NCBI RefSeq assembly: GCF_002154725.1 | Contig: NZ_MTAW01000048.1 | Location: forward strand, 1-64,000 | Source of the DNA: Nostoc sp. 106C | Lineage (GTDB): Bacteria; Cyanobacteriota; Cyanobacteriia; Cyanobacteriales; Nostocaceae | DNA length: 64,000 bases | Direction: 5' to 3' | Shown: one piece after another, positions 44,378 through 53,739 of the stretch | Layout: the number at the start of each line of letters is the position of its first letter | Position numbering within the stretch: the stretch's first letter is position 1 | Program-made: the position numbers and the translations under genes | Notes under the pieces: model-generated | Database searches by the model: none | Seen by the model: the letters and a program-made list of their open reading frames with translations, nothing else | What the model was told of the DNA's origin: nothing

Positions 44378-45745
44378 TTAAAAAATCCTATGTCCTAACC
44401 ATCCCAAACCCAAGCCTAGACCAGAAGTGCTAGCTAAAATTAGAAAAGTATTAACCTTGTTAAAACCTTGTAATTTATCTCCAACCACATTCTCAAGTAT
44501 TTCCCCAGCGATAAACACAGTATAACCCACAAACGCAGCCGCAAACCCAGCAAGAAGCAAAGAGAAAACCACAGCGATAGGGTCAGCGTTAACCTTAGCA
44601 TTGGTCGACCCAAGCGCAGACTTAGCCACAGCCCAAGCCACAGCCCAAGCCATAACCATAATCGCAGTCCAAGCCACACCCCAAGCCTCAGCCCCAGCCG
44701 CAGCTACAGTCACAGCTATAGCAGTCGCAATCCAAAATATGTACGGAGTGTTAGACGCGGCTAAGAAGTAGCCTATCAATAAGTAGTTGAATAAGACACC
44801 AATCAGCCTGCCCCAGGGAATAATTCTAACTGATTTACTAGAAATTCCCTCTGAGTTAAGCTTGGGTTTGGAACGAATAACTTCTTTTCTATGAGCTGGC
44901 TCAACAGATGGTGGAGGGGTTGCTTTTGGTGCTTCTAACATTGCCAACCATGTTTGCATCGAGTAAGGGCGGTCTTCTGCCTCCAGCGCCATACCATTGA
45001 GAATTGCTTGATTTAATTGATCGCTAATCTTTCGATTAATTTGTTTAGGTGGAGTCAGAGAAGTACTGTTTAGCTTGCGATCCAGAGAATTTGTAGGGAA
45101 TTTACCTGTCACCGCATAATAGAGTGTGGCAGCTAGAGAATAAATATCGACGTTTGGCTCCCGACTGCCTCCAGTCTGCTGTTCATAGGGTGCAAAAGCC
45201 CTATGACCATCCTTATTGATTGAGGTATCCGATGAAGGAACTACTTGTTTGGCTATACCAAAGTCAATCAAAACCGCTTTACTATTGTTCGCTAGCATTA
45301 TGTTTTGAGGGTGAGCATCTCGGTGTACTAGCCCTGCTTCATGCACCACTATTAAAGCTTCTCCAATTTGGCGGATACAGGGTACAATCTCTGCTTGTGG
45401 TAACGCCCCTCTACGTTTTACTGCCTCAAACAAATTTTCTCCCTTTACAAAATTCATCACCAAGCAGTGGATAGCACTTTCCTTAAAAAAGTCAATCACT
45501 CCTACAATGTGAGGATGTGGGTCTTCAGATAAACGTGCTAGTGTCCGCCCTTCTTGGATAAATCGTTCTATATACTTCTCATATTCTGGGTCATTGCTGA
45601 GACGTTCATTGGGTGTCTTGATGACAACTATCCGCTTTAGTTCAACATGCAATGCCTTATAAGTAATCCCGAATCCCCCCTGTCCCAGGACTTTATCAAT
45701 TACATATTTGCCATTTTGTAATCTTTGTTCTGCTTTCCAAGGCAT
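44378..45745 (-). CDS. Hanks-type Ser/Thr kinase with C-terminal membrane domain
   Basis: 455 aa. Kinase domain at residues about 14-270: glycine loop LGQGGFGITYK, ATP-binding K43 (VVIKTP), catalytic loop HRDAHPQN (141-148) and DFG (161-163). The usual Lys of HRDxKPxN is His (H145). A juxtamembrane linker precedes about five hydrophobic segments (315-455) that include Ala/Trp-rich repeats such as AWGVAWTAIMVMAWAVAWAVA. It phosphorylates unknown Ser/Thr targets at the membrane. The next gene upstream is a second, similar kinase 74 bp away on the same strand; the pair is probably one operon. Confidence 0.9.
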   Translation of the reverse strand: MPWKAEQRLQNGKYVIDKVLGQGGFGITYKALHVELKRIVVIKTPNERLSNDPEYEKYIERFIQEGRTLARLSEDPHPHIVGVIDFFKESAIHCLVMNFVKGENLFEAVKRRGALPQAEIVPCIRQIGEALIVVHEAGLVHRDAHPQNIMLANNSKAVLIDFGIAKQVVPSSDTSINKDGHRAFAPYEQQTGGSREPNVDIYSLAATLYYAVTGKFPTNSLDRKLNSTSLTPPKQINRKISDQLNQAILNGMALEAEDRPYSMQTWLAMLEAPKATPPPSVEPAHRKEVIRSKPKLNSEGISSKSVRIIPWGRLIGVLFNYLLIGYFLAASNTPYIFWIATAIAVTVAAAGAEAWGVAWTAIMVMAWAVAWAVAKSALGSTNAKVNADPIAVVFSLLLAGFAAAFVGYTVFIAGEILENVVGDKLQGFNKVNTFLILASTSGLGLGLGWLGHRIF

Positions 45746-45819
45746 GAAAACCTCTAAATCGGAGAAAATACTTAAAAAATTACTTTAATGCCAGCATCCT
45801 AATGAAAGTTTAGCTAATT

Positions 45820-46848
45820 CTACGGGGTTTTACTAGATGGTGGGCTGGGAGACACTGATGTTGGACTAGGAGACGGAGATGGTTTAAAAATCGGAATCAA
45901 CCCAGCCATACCTGAAAAAAAGGTTCCAATAGCTGCAATTAAGGTTGCAATGGCAGTAACAGCAATCCAATTAATTTTTGATTCCGGTTTAGGAGGTATA
46001 GGTATCTCCGTCTTGCTAGTTTCCCCAGTCAACCCTAAAGAGTCAAGCCATTCTCGCATTGATTGCGATCGCTGTTTGGGGTCTAGCTTCATCCCTGTTA
46101 AAATTGCTCGGTTGGTGCGATCGCTAATCTGAGGATTCCATTCTTTTGGAGATACTAAATGCTCACCGTCCACTTTGCGCTTTATTGCATCGACAGGTGT
46201 TCTTCCTGTCAGAAGTTTATACAGAGTAGCTGCCAGTGAATAAATATCGCTATATGCACGAGTTATAGTACCTCTAGTATAAAGTTCAGGAGGCGTAAAT
46301 CCATCAGAAGTTTCCTTAGTTCGGCTTGTGGTTAAGATATGGTCGAAATCTAAAGCTAGACCAAAATCGATTAATACTGCTTCTAACTGCCCCTCTCGGT
46401 TCCGCAACAAGATATTTCCCGGATGCACATCCCGATGAATCAGTTCATTTTCATGTACAAATATCAGTGCTTCCCCAATTTGCTGAATGTAATGTAATGC
46501 ATCTGGTTCTGAAAGTATTGGTGGGCGTAGGTCAGCCAAACTCGCTTCATCCACATACTCCATTACCAAACACAAACAGTCTGCTTCCTCAAAGGAGTCT
46601 AAAACCTCCACAATATACTTATGCTTACACTTTTGAAGCTTTAAAGCCTCCCGCAAAAACATTGTCTTTAGCCGTTCGCGCTCCAATTGATTAAGGGAAT
46701 TTAGCAAGTCATCATTTAAGGTTTTAATGACTTGGCGATCGCCATTTTTGTTTTTTACCAAATAAGTGATGCCAAAGCGTCCCCTTCCCAACTCCCTTTC
46801 AATCGTGTATTTGCCACCTTGCAATTGATCACCTGCTACCCAAGCCAT
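45820..46848 (-). CDS. Hanks-type Ser/Thr kinase, single transmembrane anchor
   Basis: 342 aa from the ATG at 46848 (GGAG 10 bp upstream); the frame extends to 46884 without support. Kinase domain at about 10-275: LGRGRFGITYL, K42 (VIKTLND), HRDVHPGN (138-145) with His in place of the usual Lys, and DFG (161-163). One transmembrane helix near residues 293-315 (IAVTAIATLIAAIGTFFSGM) and a short Pro/Ser-rich extracytoplasmic tail follow. It lies upstream of a related kinase and divergent from a Uma2 gene. Activity is plausible but the catalytic-loop substitution is notable. Confidence 0.9.
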   Translation of the reverse strand: MAWVAGDQLQGGKYTIERELGRGRFGITYLVKNKNGDRQVIKTLNDDLLNSLNQLERERLKTMFLREALKLQKCKHKYIVEVLDSFEEADCLCLVMEYVDEASLADLRPPILSEPDALHYIQQIGEALIFVHENELIHRDVHPGNILLRNREGQLEAVLIDFGLALDFDHILTTSRTKETSDGFTPPELYTRGTITRAYSDIYSLAATLYKLLTGRTPVDAIKRKVDGEHLVSPKEWNPQISDRTNRAILTGMKLDPKQRSQSMREWLDSLGLTGETSKTEIPIPPKPESKINWIAVTAIATLIAAIGTFFSGMAGLIPIFKPSPSPSPTSVSPSPPSSKTP

Positions 46849-46925
46849 CGTTGCAACTCCCAAAATACATAGATTAATTTTCACACGCCAGACTCTTGAA
46901 AACTTGAGTTAGTTTCTTCTCAGAA

Positions 46926-46992
46926 GTGCGATCGCCTCACCTCACCTTTGATTGCTAAACTAAAAAACAACCCTTACCGAGTGCAAAGGTAG
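46926..46992 (+). repeat. Dispersed direct repeat, copy 2
   Basis: Partner of 42420-42485. It ends four bases before the ATG of the Uma2-like gene at 46997 and so forms that gene's leader. It includes a HIP1 core (gcgatcgc). Confidence 0.75.
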
Positions 46993-46996
46993 CCTT

Positions 46997-47701
46997 ATGA
47001 CCTCTGCAACTAATCCCTCCACCTCCACAGATGAAACTACCCTCACAGAGCACACCCAACTGCCTGAAGCTGAGAGTAAACTTATAAAACACTTCCAAAA
47101 ATATACCCAAAGCTTTGTATTAACAGACTCTATTGGCCAGGTGTTGCGAAAACGCCATTCTGATAGGCAATACTTTACTGGTCAACATTGTCCCATCTAC
47201 TGGCGCTCTGATCCTCCAGAACGAGATGCGGTAACCCCTAGTTGGTTCTACGTGCCGAATGTGCCGCCAATATTCAATGGACATATAAGACAATTCTATA
47301 TGCTGTGGCAAGAGTCTATTGCGCCGTTGATTGTCTTAGAATTCGTCACTGGCGACGGTACAGCAGAAAGAGACAAAACTCCTAGAAAAGGTAAATTTTG
47401 GATTTATGAGCAGGTATTGAATTCAGCTTTTTATGGCATTTATGAAGTCGATAAAGCCAGCATCGAAGTTTATGAATTAATTCATGGACAATATCAGCCA
47501 ATGTCAGCCAATGAACGCAGCCATTATTCCATTACCCCGTTGGGAGTTGAATTAGGTATTTGGCAGGGAGAATATCAGAATATGGAATTACCTTGGCTGC
47601 GCTGGTGGGATGAGCAAGGTAATTTGTTATTAACTGGTGAAGAAAGAGCGGAACGCCTAACTGCTCAATTGCGATCGCTTGGTATTGAACCGGAAGCGTA
47701 A
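46997..47701 (+). CDS. Uma2 family (DUF820) putative endonuclease, long form
   Basis: 234 aa. A divergent N-terminus is followed by the core SIAPLIVLEFVTGDGTAERD (about 110-130) with Glu and Asp of the PD-(D/E)XK-like motif, then KFWIYEQVLNSAFYGIYEV, and the C-terminal LPWLRWWDEQGNLLLTGEERAE that is typical of this Uma2 subgroup. The function is a putative nuclease with unknown target. It is divergent from the kinase pair and 149 bp upstream of an ATPase gene on the same strand. Confidence 0.85.
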   Translation: MTSATNPSTSTDETTLTEHTQLPEAESKLIKHFQKYTQSFVLTDSIGQVLRKRHSDRQYFTGQHCPIYWRSDPPERDAVTPSWFYVPNVPPIFNGHIRQFYMLWQESIAPLIVLEFVTGDGTAERDKTPRKGKFWIYEQVLNSAFYGIYEVDKASIEVYELIHGQYQPMSANERSHYSITPLGVELGIWQGEYQNMELPWLRWWDEQGNLLLTGEERAERLTAQLRSLGIEPEA

Positions 47702-47850
47702 TCTGGTTTGTGCGATCGCTGAGTGTAGCGTGAGGAAGATGCGATCGCGTCAACAAGTTAATAATGTAATTAAGCTATAAGCTATACAGCTAAAATTCAG
47801 CCAAAAGCCGAGTTTTATATTGATTATTAACTATTGACCTGATTAGATTA

Positions 47851-49119
47851 ATGCCACAAAATCCTTTCTACGTTGGTGGTCCAGTACCTCCAGATTACTT
47901 TTTCGGTCGCAATTCTGAAATTAGAATCGCTTTCGATCAAATTTCCCGACGTGCCCACTTAGCTATTTATGGTAGTCCTGGTATGGGCAAGTCTTCGCTT
48001 TTAAGATATTTAGCTTCACCGATAGTCTGGCAAGCACGAGGACGAGATGCAACGAAAGCATTGATTATTTCAATCAACTGTACAGGTATAAGTCCTTTCA
48101 CTCCTTCTGGTTTTTGGCGAGAAATTCTCAGTCTGTTGCAAGATGAGGCTGAAGGTGATGACTCTCTACAAGCTGATATTAAGCAGTTGTTACAGGAAGA
48201 AAGGGTAGAGAAAGGAGACTTGCGCCGGATGCTGCGAAAAATTGGGCAGCGTGACAAGTTCTTGTTACTGTTGTTAGATGATTATGATGCTGCTCTGCAT
48301 CCAAATGACCAATATACTGAAGCCCAAATGCTCACCTTCTTAAGTGAGTTCCGCGATTTAGCAGTTCATAGCAATGAAGGTAAATACCTCTCAACTATTG
48401 TTACAACTTTTCGCCGCCTCAACGAACTTGGCCCGACAATTACACCAGGTGGTTCACCTTGGTATAACCATTATCTCTTCCGTCTCCTAAGACCATTACC
48501 TGCTAATGAAGTGAATGCCCGACTTAGCATTCCCATTCCTGGTAATTTGAGAGCAGGAGTTTTGGAAATTATAGATGGACACCCAGCATTGCTGCAAAAT
48601 GCAGGTTATCTGCTCTATGACACTATCCAAGCTGGACAAATCCCTGATATTCAGTCTTTCACACGGGATTTTGAAAGCGCTACCGAGCAATACTTTCGAG
48701 ATACATGGAGATTTTCTACTGAGGAAGAGCAGATTCTGTTGATGTTAATTGCCCTTGTGCGTCTCCAAGGTCGTTTAAACAGAAACACTCGCTACGCTTT
48801 AGGTGACATTGACCTAGTTTTCAGCCAACGGAGTCGAGAACTAATTGATTTGGAGGAAAGAGGCGTAATTCTGCGCACGTTAGATGAAGGGAAAACCGTT
48901 TACACTTTTAATTCATCGATGATGGAGTGGTGGGTGATTCAAGAAATCTACAACACTAATGAGGCGCAACTGGAAGGACGGGAGAAAGTTTTTCTCAATT
49001 TGATGAGCCGCGAACAAGCAGGTACAGTCAAAAAAGCTATCCGTTGGGTATGGCAACATCGAGATGTAGTCCAGTCTTTAGTATGGATTGTGCGTAAACT
49101 TGGGGGCGACCCTACTTGA
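47851..49119 (+). CDS. P-loop ATPase (AAA/STAND-like), ORC/Cdc6-type core
   Basis: 422 aa. It starts with NPFYVGGPVPPDYFFGR, the conserved box before AAA-like ATPases of this class. P-loop GSPGMGKSS at residues 41-49, Walker B LLLLLDDYD near 141-149, and a sensor region TTFRRLNELGPT. The second half is a winged-helix-like region (LLMLIALVRLQGRL, LIDLEERGVILRTL) and an amphipathic tail. Such STAND-like ATPases act as switches in signalling or conflict. The next gene encodes a longer relative with the same opening box, so the two probably arose by duplication and work together. Confidence 0.85.
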   Translation: MPQNPFYVGGPVPPDYFFGRNSEIRIAFDQISRRAHLAIYGSPGMGKSSLLRYLASPIVWQARGRDATKALIISINCTGISPFTPSGFWREILSLLQDEAEGDDSLQADIKQLLQEERVEKGDLRRMLRKIGQRDKFLLLLLDDYDAALHPNDQYTEAQMLTFLSEFRDLAVHSNEGKYLSTIVTTFRRLNELGPTITPGGSPWYNHYLFRLLRPLPANEVNARLSIPIPGNLRAGVLEIIDGHPALLQNAGYLLYDTIQAGQIPDIQSFTRDFESATEQYFRDTWRFSTEEEQILLMLIALVRLQGRLNRNTRYALGDIDLVFSQRSRELIDLEERGVILRTLDEGKTVYTFNSSMMEWWVIQEIYNTNEAQLEGREKVFLNLMSREQAGTVKKAIRWVWQHRDVVQSLVWIVRKLGGDPT

Positions 49120-49190
49120 GAAGTAATTGTCACCTGCCTTATGCTTAAGGTATAGATGGATCTACTTCCTCCGGGGAGGGCTTGGCAAGA

Positions 49191-51218
49191 ATGGTTTCTT
49201 CAACCGATTGGGAAGATAATCCTTACATTATTGGTCGCCCAATTTACGAACCAGAGCTATTTTTTGGCCGTGAAGATCTATTCAATTTTGTCCAAGACAA
49301 TCTCAATAAAAGGGCACAGGTGATTTTGCTGCATGGTCAGCGACGGATTGGCAAGTCGTCTGTACTATCCCAAATTCCTAACTTTATCACTCTAGAGCAA
49401 TTCTTGTTCGTGCCTTTGTCCCTAGAAGGTAAAAGTCAGAAGTCCCTAAGTGAAGTTCTCCATGAGTTGGCAAGAGATATTATTGATTACCTCGAATTGT
49501 CCTACCTCCAAGTTGCCTTACCTTCAAAAAGAGATTTGGAAGAAGATGCACAAATATTTTTCAATAATTTCTTGCCCCAAATTTATCAAGTAATAGACGG
49601 GAAGAATTTAGTACTATTGCTGGATGAGTTTGATGTTTTGGCTGATTCTAACGAAGATTCAGCTGTTTCTCACTTCTTTCCTTGTCTCCAGTCGATTGTC
49701 TATTGGCACAAGGAACTTTTTATTATTCCAGTTGTGGGGCGGCAATTAGATGATATGCCTAATTTACTGAGTCTATTTAGGCAAGCTCCCCATCGAGAAA
49801 TTGGTCTGTTGGATAGACACAGTACAGAACGGCTAATTGTTAAACCTGCTGAAGGAATTCTTAGATATAAACCTGATGCTATAGATGCAATTTGGGAACT
49901 TTCAGCAGGACATCCTTATTTTACGCAAGTGATCTGCTTTGCGCTTTTCTCAGAGGCTAGGGATGAGCAACGCTGGCAAGCGAATCGCCAAGATGTAGAA
50001 AATATTGTAGAGCAGGCGATCGAGATTGGCGAGGCTGGTTTAGCATGGTTCCGGGATGGATTGCCAATTCCTGAACGAGTAGTTTTCTCAACAGCAGCAC
50101 AAGCCCAACAGCAGAAAAACTCAGTAGTTAAAGGAGAACCCTTAACACAGCTTGTGCAGTGCGGTGTTGTTTTGACTGAGCCATTTCATACGGCAGAGGA
50201 GAGATTGCTAGAATGGGGCTTCTTCAAGCAATTAGGGGTTTCTGAGATACCAGAGTTATATTACCTGAATACTTACAAAATTACAGTTGAGTTAGTGCGT
50301 CGCTGGCTAATTAAGCGGTATCCTTTGCGAAGAGAAATTTGGGAACTAGAGAAACTTGATCGGCAAGCCGATCGCATATATCAACAAGCAACAAAGCTAT
50401 ATCAACATAATGATATCCAAAACTCACTCAAGCTATATGAACAAGTATTACAGATTAATCCCAACCACTTTGATGCTCTGTTTAGGCTAGCTGAGGTATG
50501 CATAGATGTCAAAGATTTTGACGAAGCAGTAGAACTCTATGCCCGAGCCTATAAAGTTGATCCAATCCGCAATAAGGAAGGATTTGTTCAAGCTTTGCTC
50601 AGTTATGGACAAGAACTAATGGAGCAAAATAGATTTGAAGCAGCAAAAGAACAATTTAGACAAGCATTAATACTTCAGCCTGATAATAAAGTTATACAGG
50701 CAGCTTTAGTTGCTGCCCAACATGAGACACAGATTTTTAGAAGCGGTGAGAGAGTTGTAATTACGAACGGCAAATATGTTGAAAAACTGAGTGACTCAAT
50801 AATTATCAGTCACCCAATTAATGTAGGTGAGCAAAGCATAAATATAAATCAAGGCATCGATTTAGGTGATGTGACATTTAGTGATGCTACTCATTTAGTT
50901 AATAGTAGTATTGCTCAACTGCAAAATTTAGACGATCCGGAAGCAGCAAGATTGGCAAATTTACTCCAACAGCTGCAAACAGAAATTGTCACCAATAGAG
51001 AATTAAATCCTGAAGATAAAGCAGAAGCTTTGGAGCAGGTAATTGCGTTAGCTGAAGCTGGAAAAAATCCTGAAGAAGGGCGTATGCGGAGGTTAGCAAG
51101 AACTTCGCTGAAGATTTTGATAGGTACACTTGCAGGTTTACCAAGTTCTGCAACATTAGTGAGAACTGCTAATCAATTATTGCCTGCAATATCTAAGCTA
51201 TTAAATTTGAATCTTTAG
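49191..51218 (+). CDS. P-loop ATPase with TPR repeats and helical C-terminus
   Basis: 675 aa from the ATG at 49191, 10 bp after ggggagg; a TTG at 49182 is too close to that site. Opening box NPYIIGRPIYEPELFFGR, P-loop GQRRIGKSS (49-57), Walker B LVLLLDEFDVLAD near 145. After a winged-helix-like linker come TPR motifs (about 390-510: ADRIYQQATKLYQH, ALFRLAEVCIDVKDFDEAVE, RFEAAKEQFRQALIL). The last 150 residues hold a beta-rich patch (IIISHPINVGEQSININQG) and helices (ARLANLLQQLQTEIV, ALEQVIALAEAG) ending in a hydrophobic helix. The C-terminal part probably acts as an effector-associated adaptor, but I do not recognise the family. Confidence 0.85.
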   Translation: MVSSTDWEDNPYIIGRPIYEPELFFGREDLFNFVQDNLNKRAQVILLHGQRRIGKSSVLSQIPNFITLEQFLFVPLSLEGKSQKSLSEVLHELARDIIDYLELSYLQVALPSKRDLEEDAQIFFNNFLPQIYQVIDGKNLVLLLDEFDVLADSNEDSAVSHFFPCLQSIVYWHKELFIIPVVGRQLDDMPNLLSLFRQAPHREIGLLDRHSTERLIVKPAEGILRYKPDAIDAIWELSAGHPYFTQVICFALFSEARDEQRWQANRQDVENIVEQAIEIGEAGLAWFRDGLPIPERVVFSTAAQAQQQKNSVVKGEPLTQLVQCGVVLTEPFHTAEERLLEWGFFKQLGVSEIPELYYLNTYKITVELVRRWLIKRYPLRREIWELEKLDRQADRIYQQATKLYQHNDIQNSLKLYEQVLQINPNHFDALFRLAEVCIDVKDFDEAVELYARAYKVDPIRNKEGFVQALLSYGQELMEQNRFEAAKEQFRQALILQPDNKVIQAALVAAQHETQIFRSGERVVITNGKYVEKLSDSIIISHPINVGEQSININQGIDLGDVTFSDATHLVNSSIAQLQNLDDPEAARLANLLQQLQTEIVTNRELNPEDKAEALEQVIALAEAGKNPEEGRMRRLARTSLKILIGTLAGLPSSATLVRTANQLLPAISKLLNLNL

Positions 51219-51481
51219 GGTTATAAGGATTTTCTTCTCACGCAGAGGCGCAGAGGAGAATGCAAGAGTTCTGTCTAATTTCTTGGAATTAGCGATGTCC
51301 AAGGACAAGCCCTCCGAGTTCGGGGGTGACGCTCCTGCGTCGCTACTGCTGCGCTAACGCAATCGACGGAAAGCGGAGCCACTGCCTTGGACGGGTTCCC
51401 CAGCTTGAAGCAAGTGGCATCCAAGACTGCGACCCCCTCACTGCTTTGCGTCTACGCACTTTTTCTCCAATTGTCAAAAAT

Positions 51482-52339
51482 TCATCTTTTACCATTTTCT
51501 GCTGGACCTATATTAGCTATCTCATAACCATTTGGATAACTACGAATAGGATAATCAATAAAGAAGTGTGGCTGATTTCGCGGTGGGAAGAAACGCAATA
51601 ATCTAGCTCGGAGTTTGAGTATATTTGCAAGCAGTGATCGCAGGAATGGGGAAGGATGTTCAAACCCAAAGGCATTGAGAATTGTATCATCAAGTAAAGC
51701 ATATACTAAAGGTTTTAAACCTGAACCCATCCAACCAGGAAACCAACTCAAAAACAAATCGCGGGTTGCTTCTCCTACTCGGCGATTTGTATCTGAATAA
51801 CGAAAGTTTTCCTGTTCGTAGTCGCGGTTATAGCGTTCAAATTCTTCGTAGGTTTCGGGGATATTTTGAATATGCATCCGCTTCCCTACTTCCCGCCAGA
51901 AGTAAAAAGCTGCTAATTTCTCTTGTTCGCACATCAACCGCCAACCAAAACTGGCATTCCAGCGAATTGGATCGTAAATGAATGTCGAAAGTACATACAA
52001 AAAATCGGCATTGTCAATCTTGAAGCGAGCGTGGATTGCATTCATACGTTGCATGGCTTGTTTGCCGCGATCGCTATCGTAACCCCACTTGCCAATTTCC
52101 CCTACAATTATGCCTGTATCGTCATACCGTTTTTGCGAACGGTGATAAAATTCCCCTGTTTTATCCAATAATTTAGAAATGCTGGGAATACAGTAAGTTC
52201 GCATTAAGGCAACTTCGAGCGATCGCATCATTTCCCAAGGGAAATCGTAACCAAACATGAGACGATAAATCTGGTAATGGTCTCTCTCAGGATCTAGCTG
52301 CTGAATCAGATGGAGATTTTTGTAGCGATTAAAAAGCAT
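51482..52339 (-). CDS. MpaB-type oxygenase family protein (DUF2236)
   Basis: 285 aa. Family features: helical, with GFDFP-like start (FGYDFPWEMMRSLEVALMRT), GEFYHRSQKRYDDT (the conserved TxxR region), YVLSTFIYDPIRWNASFGWR with the conserved His/Arg/Trp pattern, and EEFERYNRDYEQENFRYSDT. DUF2236 proteins are related to the haem-dependent rubber oxygenase Lcp and fungal MpaB. Substrate unknown. It lies 135 bp downstream of cupA on the same strand and could be read through from that operon. The gap to the ATPase gene (51219-51481) contains a dispersed repeat. Confidence 0.8.
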   Translation of the reverse strand: MLFNRYKNLHLIQQLDPERDHYQIYRLMFGYDFPWEMMRSLEVALMRTYCIPSISKLLDKTGEFYHRSQKRYDDTGIIVGEIGKWGYDSDRGKQAMQRMNAIHARFKIDNADFLYVLSTFIYDPIRWNASFGWRLMCEQEKLAAFYFWREVGKRMHIQNIPETYEEFERYNRDYEQENFRYSDTNRRVGEATRDLFLSWFPGWMGSGLKPLVYALLDDTILNAFGFEHPSPFLRSLLANILKLRARLLRFFPPRNQPHFFIDYPIRSYPNGYEIANIGPAENGKR

Positions 52340-52474
52340 CTGAGGTGAATCTGGCGCTCAAAGTTTATTAATTATAGTCAGCAAAAAAACGAAAGTAAAG
52401 TTAGGGATAGACGCCTAAAAACTTACTTTCGTAGATTAGCATATTCTGTCGTTTATCTGAAAAAATGTGCTGAT

Positions 52475-53605
52475 TTACTGATTAACATCCAGCAAACGCG
52501 AAGTTTGGAAACGTTCCATCCATTTTTCTAAATAAACTTGATTCGCTTGTTGTTCAGATGGATCTTCACTATCTAAAGGATAAGGCATCAATCCCAAAAT
52601 CGCGGCTGTAGTTACACAGAACATCGATTTTTGGAAAGTTATACAAATTTGCACTCGTAAATCATCTTCACCGCGAGGAGTGCGACGATAAACTTCATGC
52701 AAATACTCTGGCAGATAATGCCGCATATCCTGCATTAATAAGGTGGGAGGAATACCAGCGCTACCAATGGGTAAAGGATCTGCATATAATGCACCATATT
52801 GAAAGCGAGCTTGATCGGGGGGAATTTGATATGCTTGAGCGTTGTAGGTAACTGTCCCAGAGAAAGGAGTTCCCCGAAAGAAAACTGCTTCTACATAAGG
52901 TATTGCTGTATCTGCTAAGAAGGTTAGACCAAGTTTTTTAGGCAGGATTTCATAAACTTTGTTATCAATTTTTACTTCGTAAGTAATTGGCTTGGCTGCA
53001 TCTGCTACTAACCCTGCTTTTATATGATCTACAACTTGGGGAATTGTTTGAATTTCGCCTCGGTCATAGCGGTCTGATAGGTTTAGAAAGATATCAGCCA
53101 TAACACGCCAGAATTGCCCCAAACCACTGTAGTATGTAGAAACACGCAACTGTTCAATTAAGAAATCGGGAAACAGTTTATTTACTACCTGCACTAAGGG
53201 ATTATTTTTAAATTTGGCTGCAATTACAGCTTGGGCTGCTGCTTGAAATTCTTTAGTATCTAAATATGTATCTAGTCCACCGCCACCATGCCACATCATG
53301 GACTTCATGCAATACTCGGCATATTCAAAATTAATTCTGTCATGCCACCAGTGACGGAATAATTTTTGCCAAGAAAATTTACCATTAAAGTATTTAAAAA
53401 AGGGAAAAAATACTAAGAATTGATGATTGGCAATGTAGATAAGATTGTTTGAATATGCATCTAGAACTACACCATAGCTTTTGAGAATGCCAACTACTTC
53501 TAAAACATTCTGTGAGCTATCAGCAAGTAGTGCTTCACCTGTTTGTAGGCGTTTGATATACTCAGCTAAGGGATTGTTATACGGCTTATTTTGTATCGTT
53601 ACCAT
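52475..53605 (-). CDS. cupA: CO2 hydration protein CupA (ChpY type)
   Basis: 376 aa. The cyanobacterial CO2 hydration family is recognised by YSNNLIYIANHQFLVFFPFF, WHDRINFEYAEYCMKSMMWH, GLGQFWRVMADIFLNLSDRY and RFQYGALYADPLPIGSAGIP. CupA binds the NdhD3/NdhF3 distal membrane arm of the NDH-1MS complex on the thylakoid and converts CO2 to bicarbonate in a redox-coupled reaction. Zinc-coordinating His and Cys candidates are scattered along it. It is the third gene of ndhF3-ndhD3-cupA (134 bp after ndhD3). The usual downstream cupS gene is missing. ChpX (constitutive form, with NdhD4/F4) is the alternative, but neighbours favour CupA. Confidence 0.9.
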   Translation of the reverse strand: MVTIQNKPYNNPLAEYIKRLQTGEALLADSSQNVLEVVGILKSYGVVLDAYSNNLIYIANHQFLVFFPFFKYFNGKFSWQKLFRHWWHDRINFEYAEYCMKSMMWHGGGGLDTYLDTKEFQAAAQAVIAAKFKNNPLVQVVNKLFPDFLIEQLRVSTYYSGLGQFWRVMADIFLNLSDRYDRGEIQTIPQVVDHIKAGLVADAAKPITYEVKIDNKVYEILPKKLGLTFLADTAIPYVEAVFFRGTPFSGTVTYNAQAYQIPPDQARFQYGALYADPLPIGSAGIPPTLLMQDMRHYLPEYLHEVYRRTPRGEDDLRVQICITFQKSMFCVTTAAILGLMPYPLDSEDPSEQQANQVYLEKWMERFQTSRLLDVNQ

Positions 53606-53739
53606 TATTTTTTCTCCAAAACAGTAAAAATATTATTTGTAATTGCTTATTATCGGCGATTAATTAGTTATTAATTACCAGCTTGGAGATTATGTTTGTA
53701 GTAAGGATGATGCATTACTACAAACCCAATCTCCATATT

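Noticed and set aside
44440-44679. Leu/Trp/Gly-rich minus-strand frame resembling a membrane protein
   Set aside because: It is a shifted-frame shadow of the Ala/Trp-rich membrane part of the kinase.
51326-51601. Plus-strand frame MTLLRRYCCANAID
   Set aside because: It lies in a dispersed GC-rich repeat and overlaps the end of the MpaB-type gene; no family resemblance.
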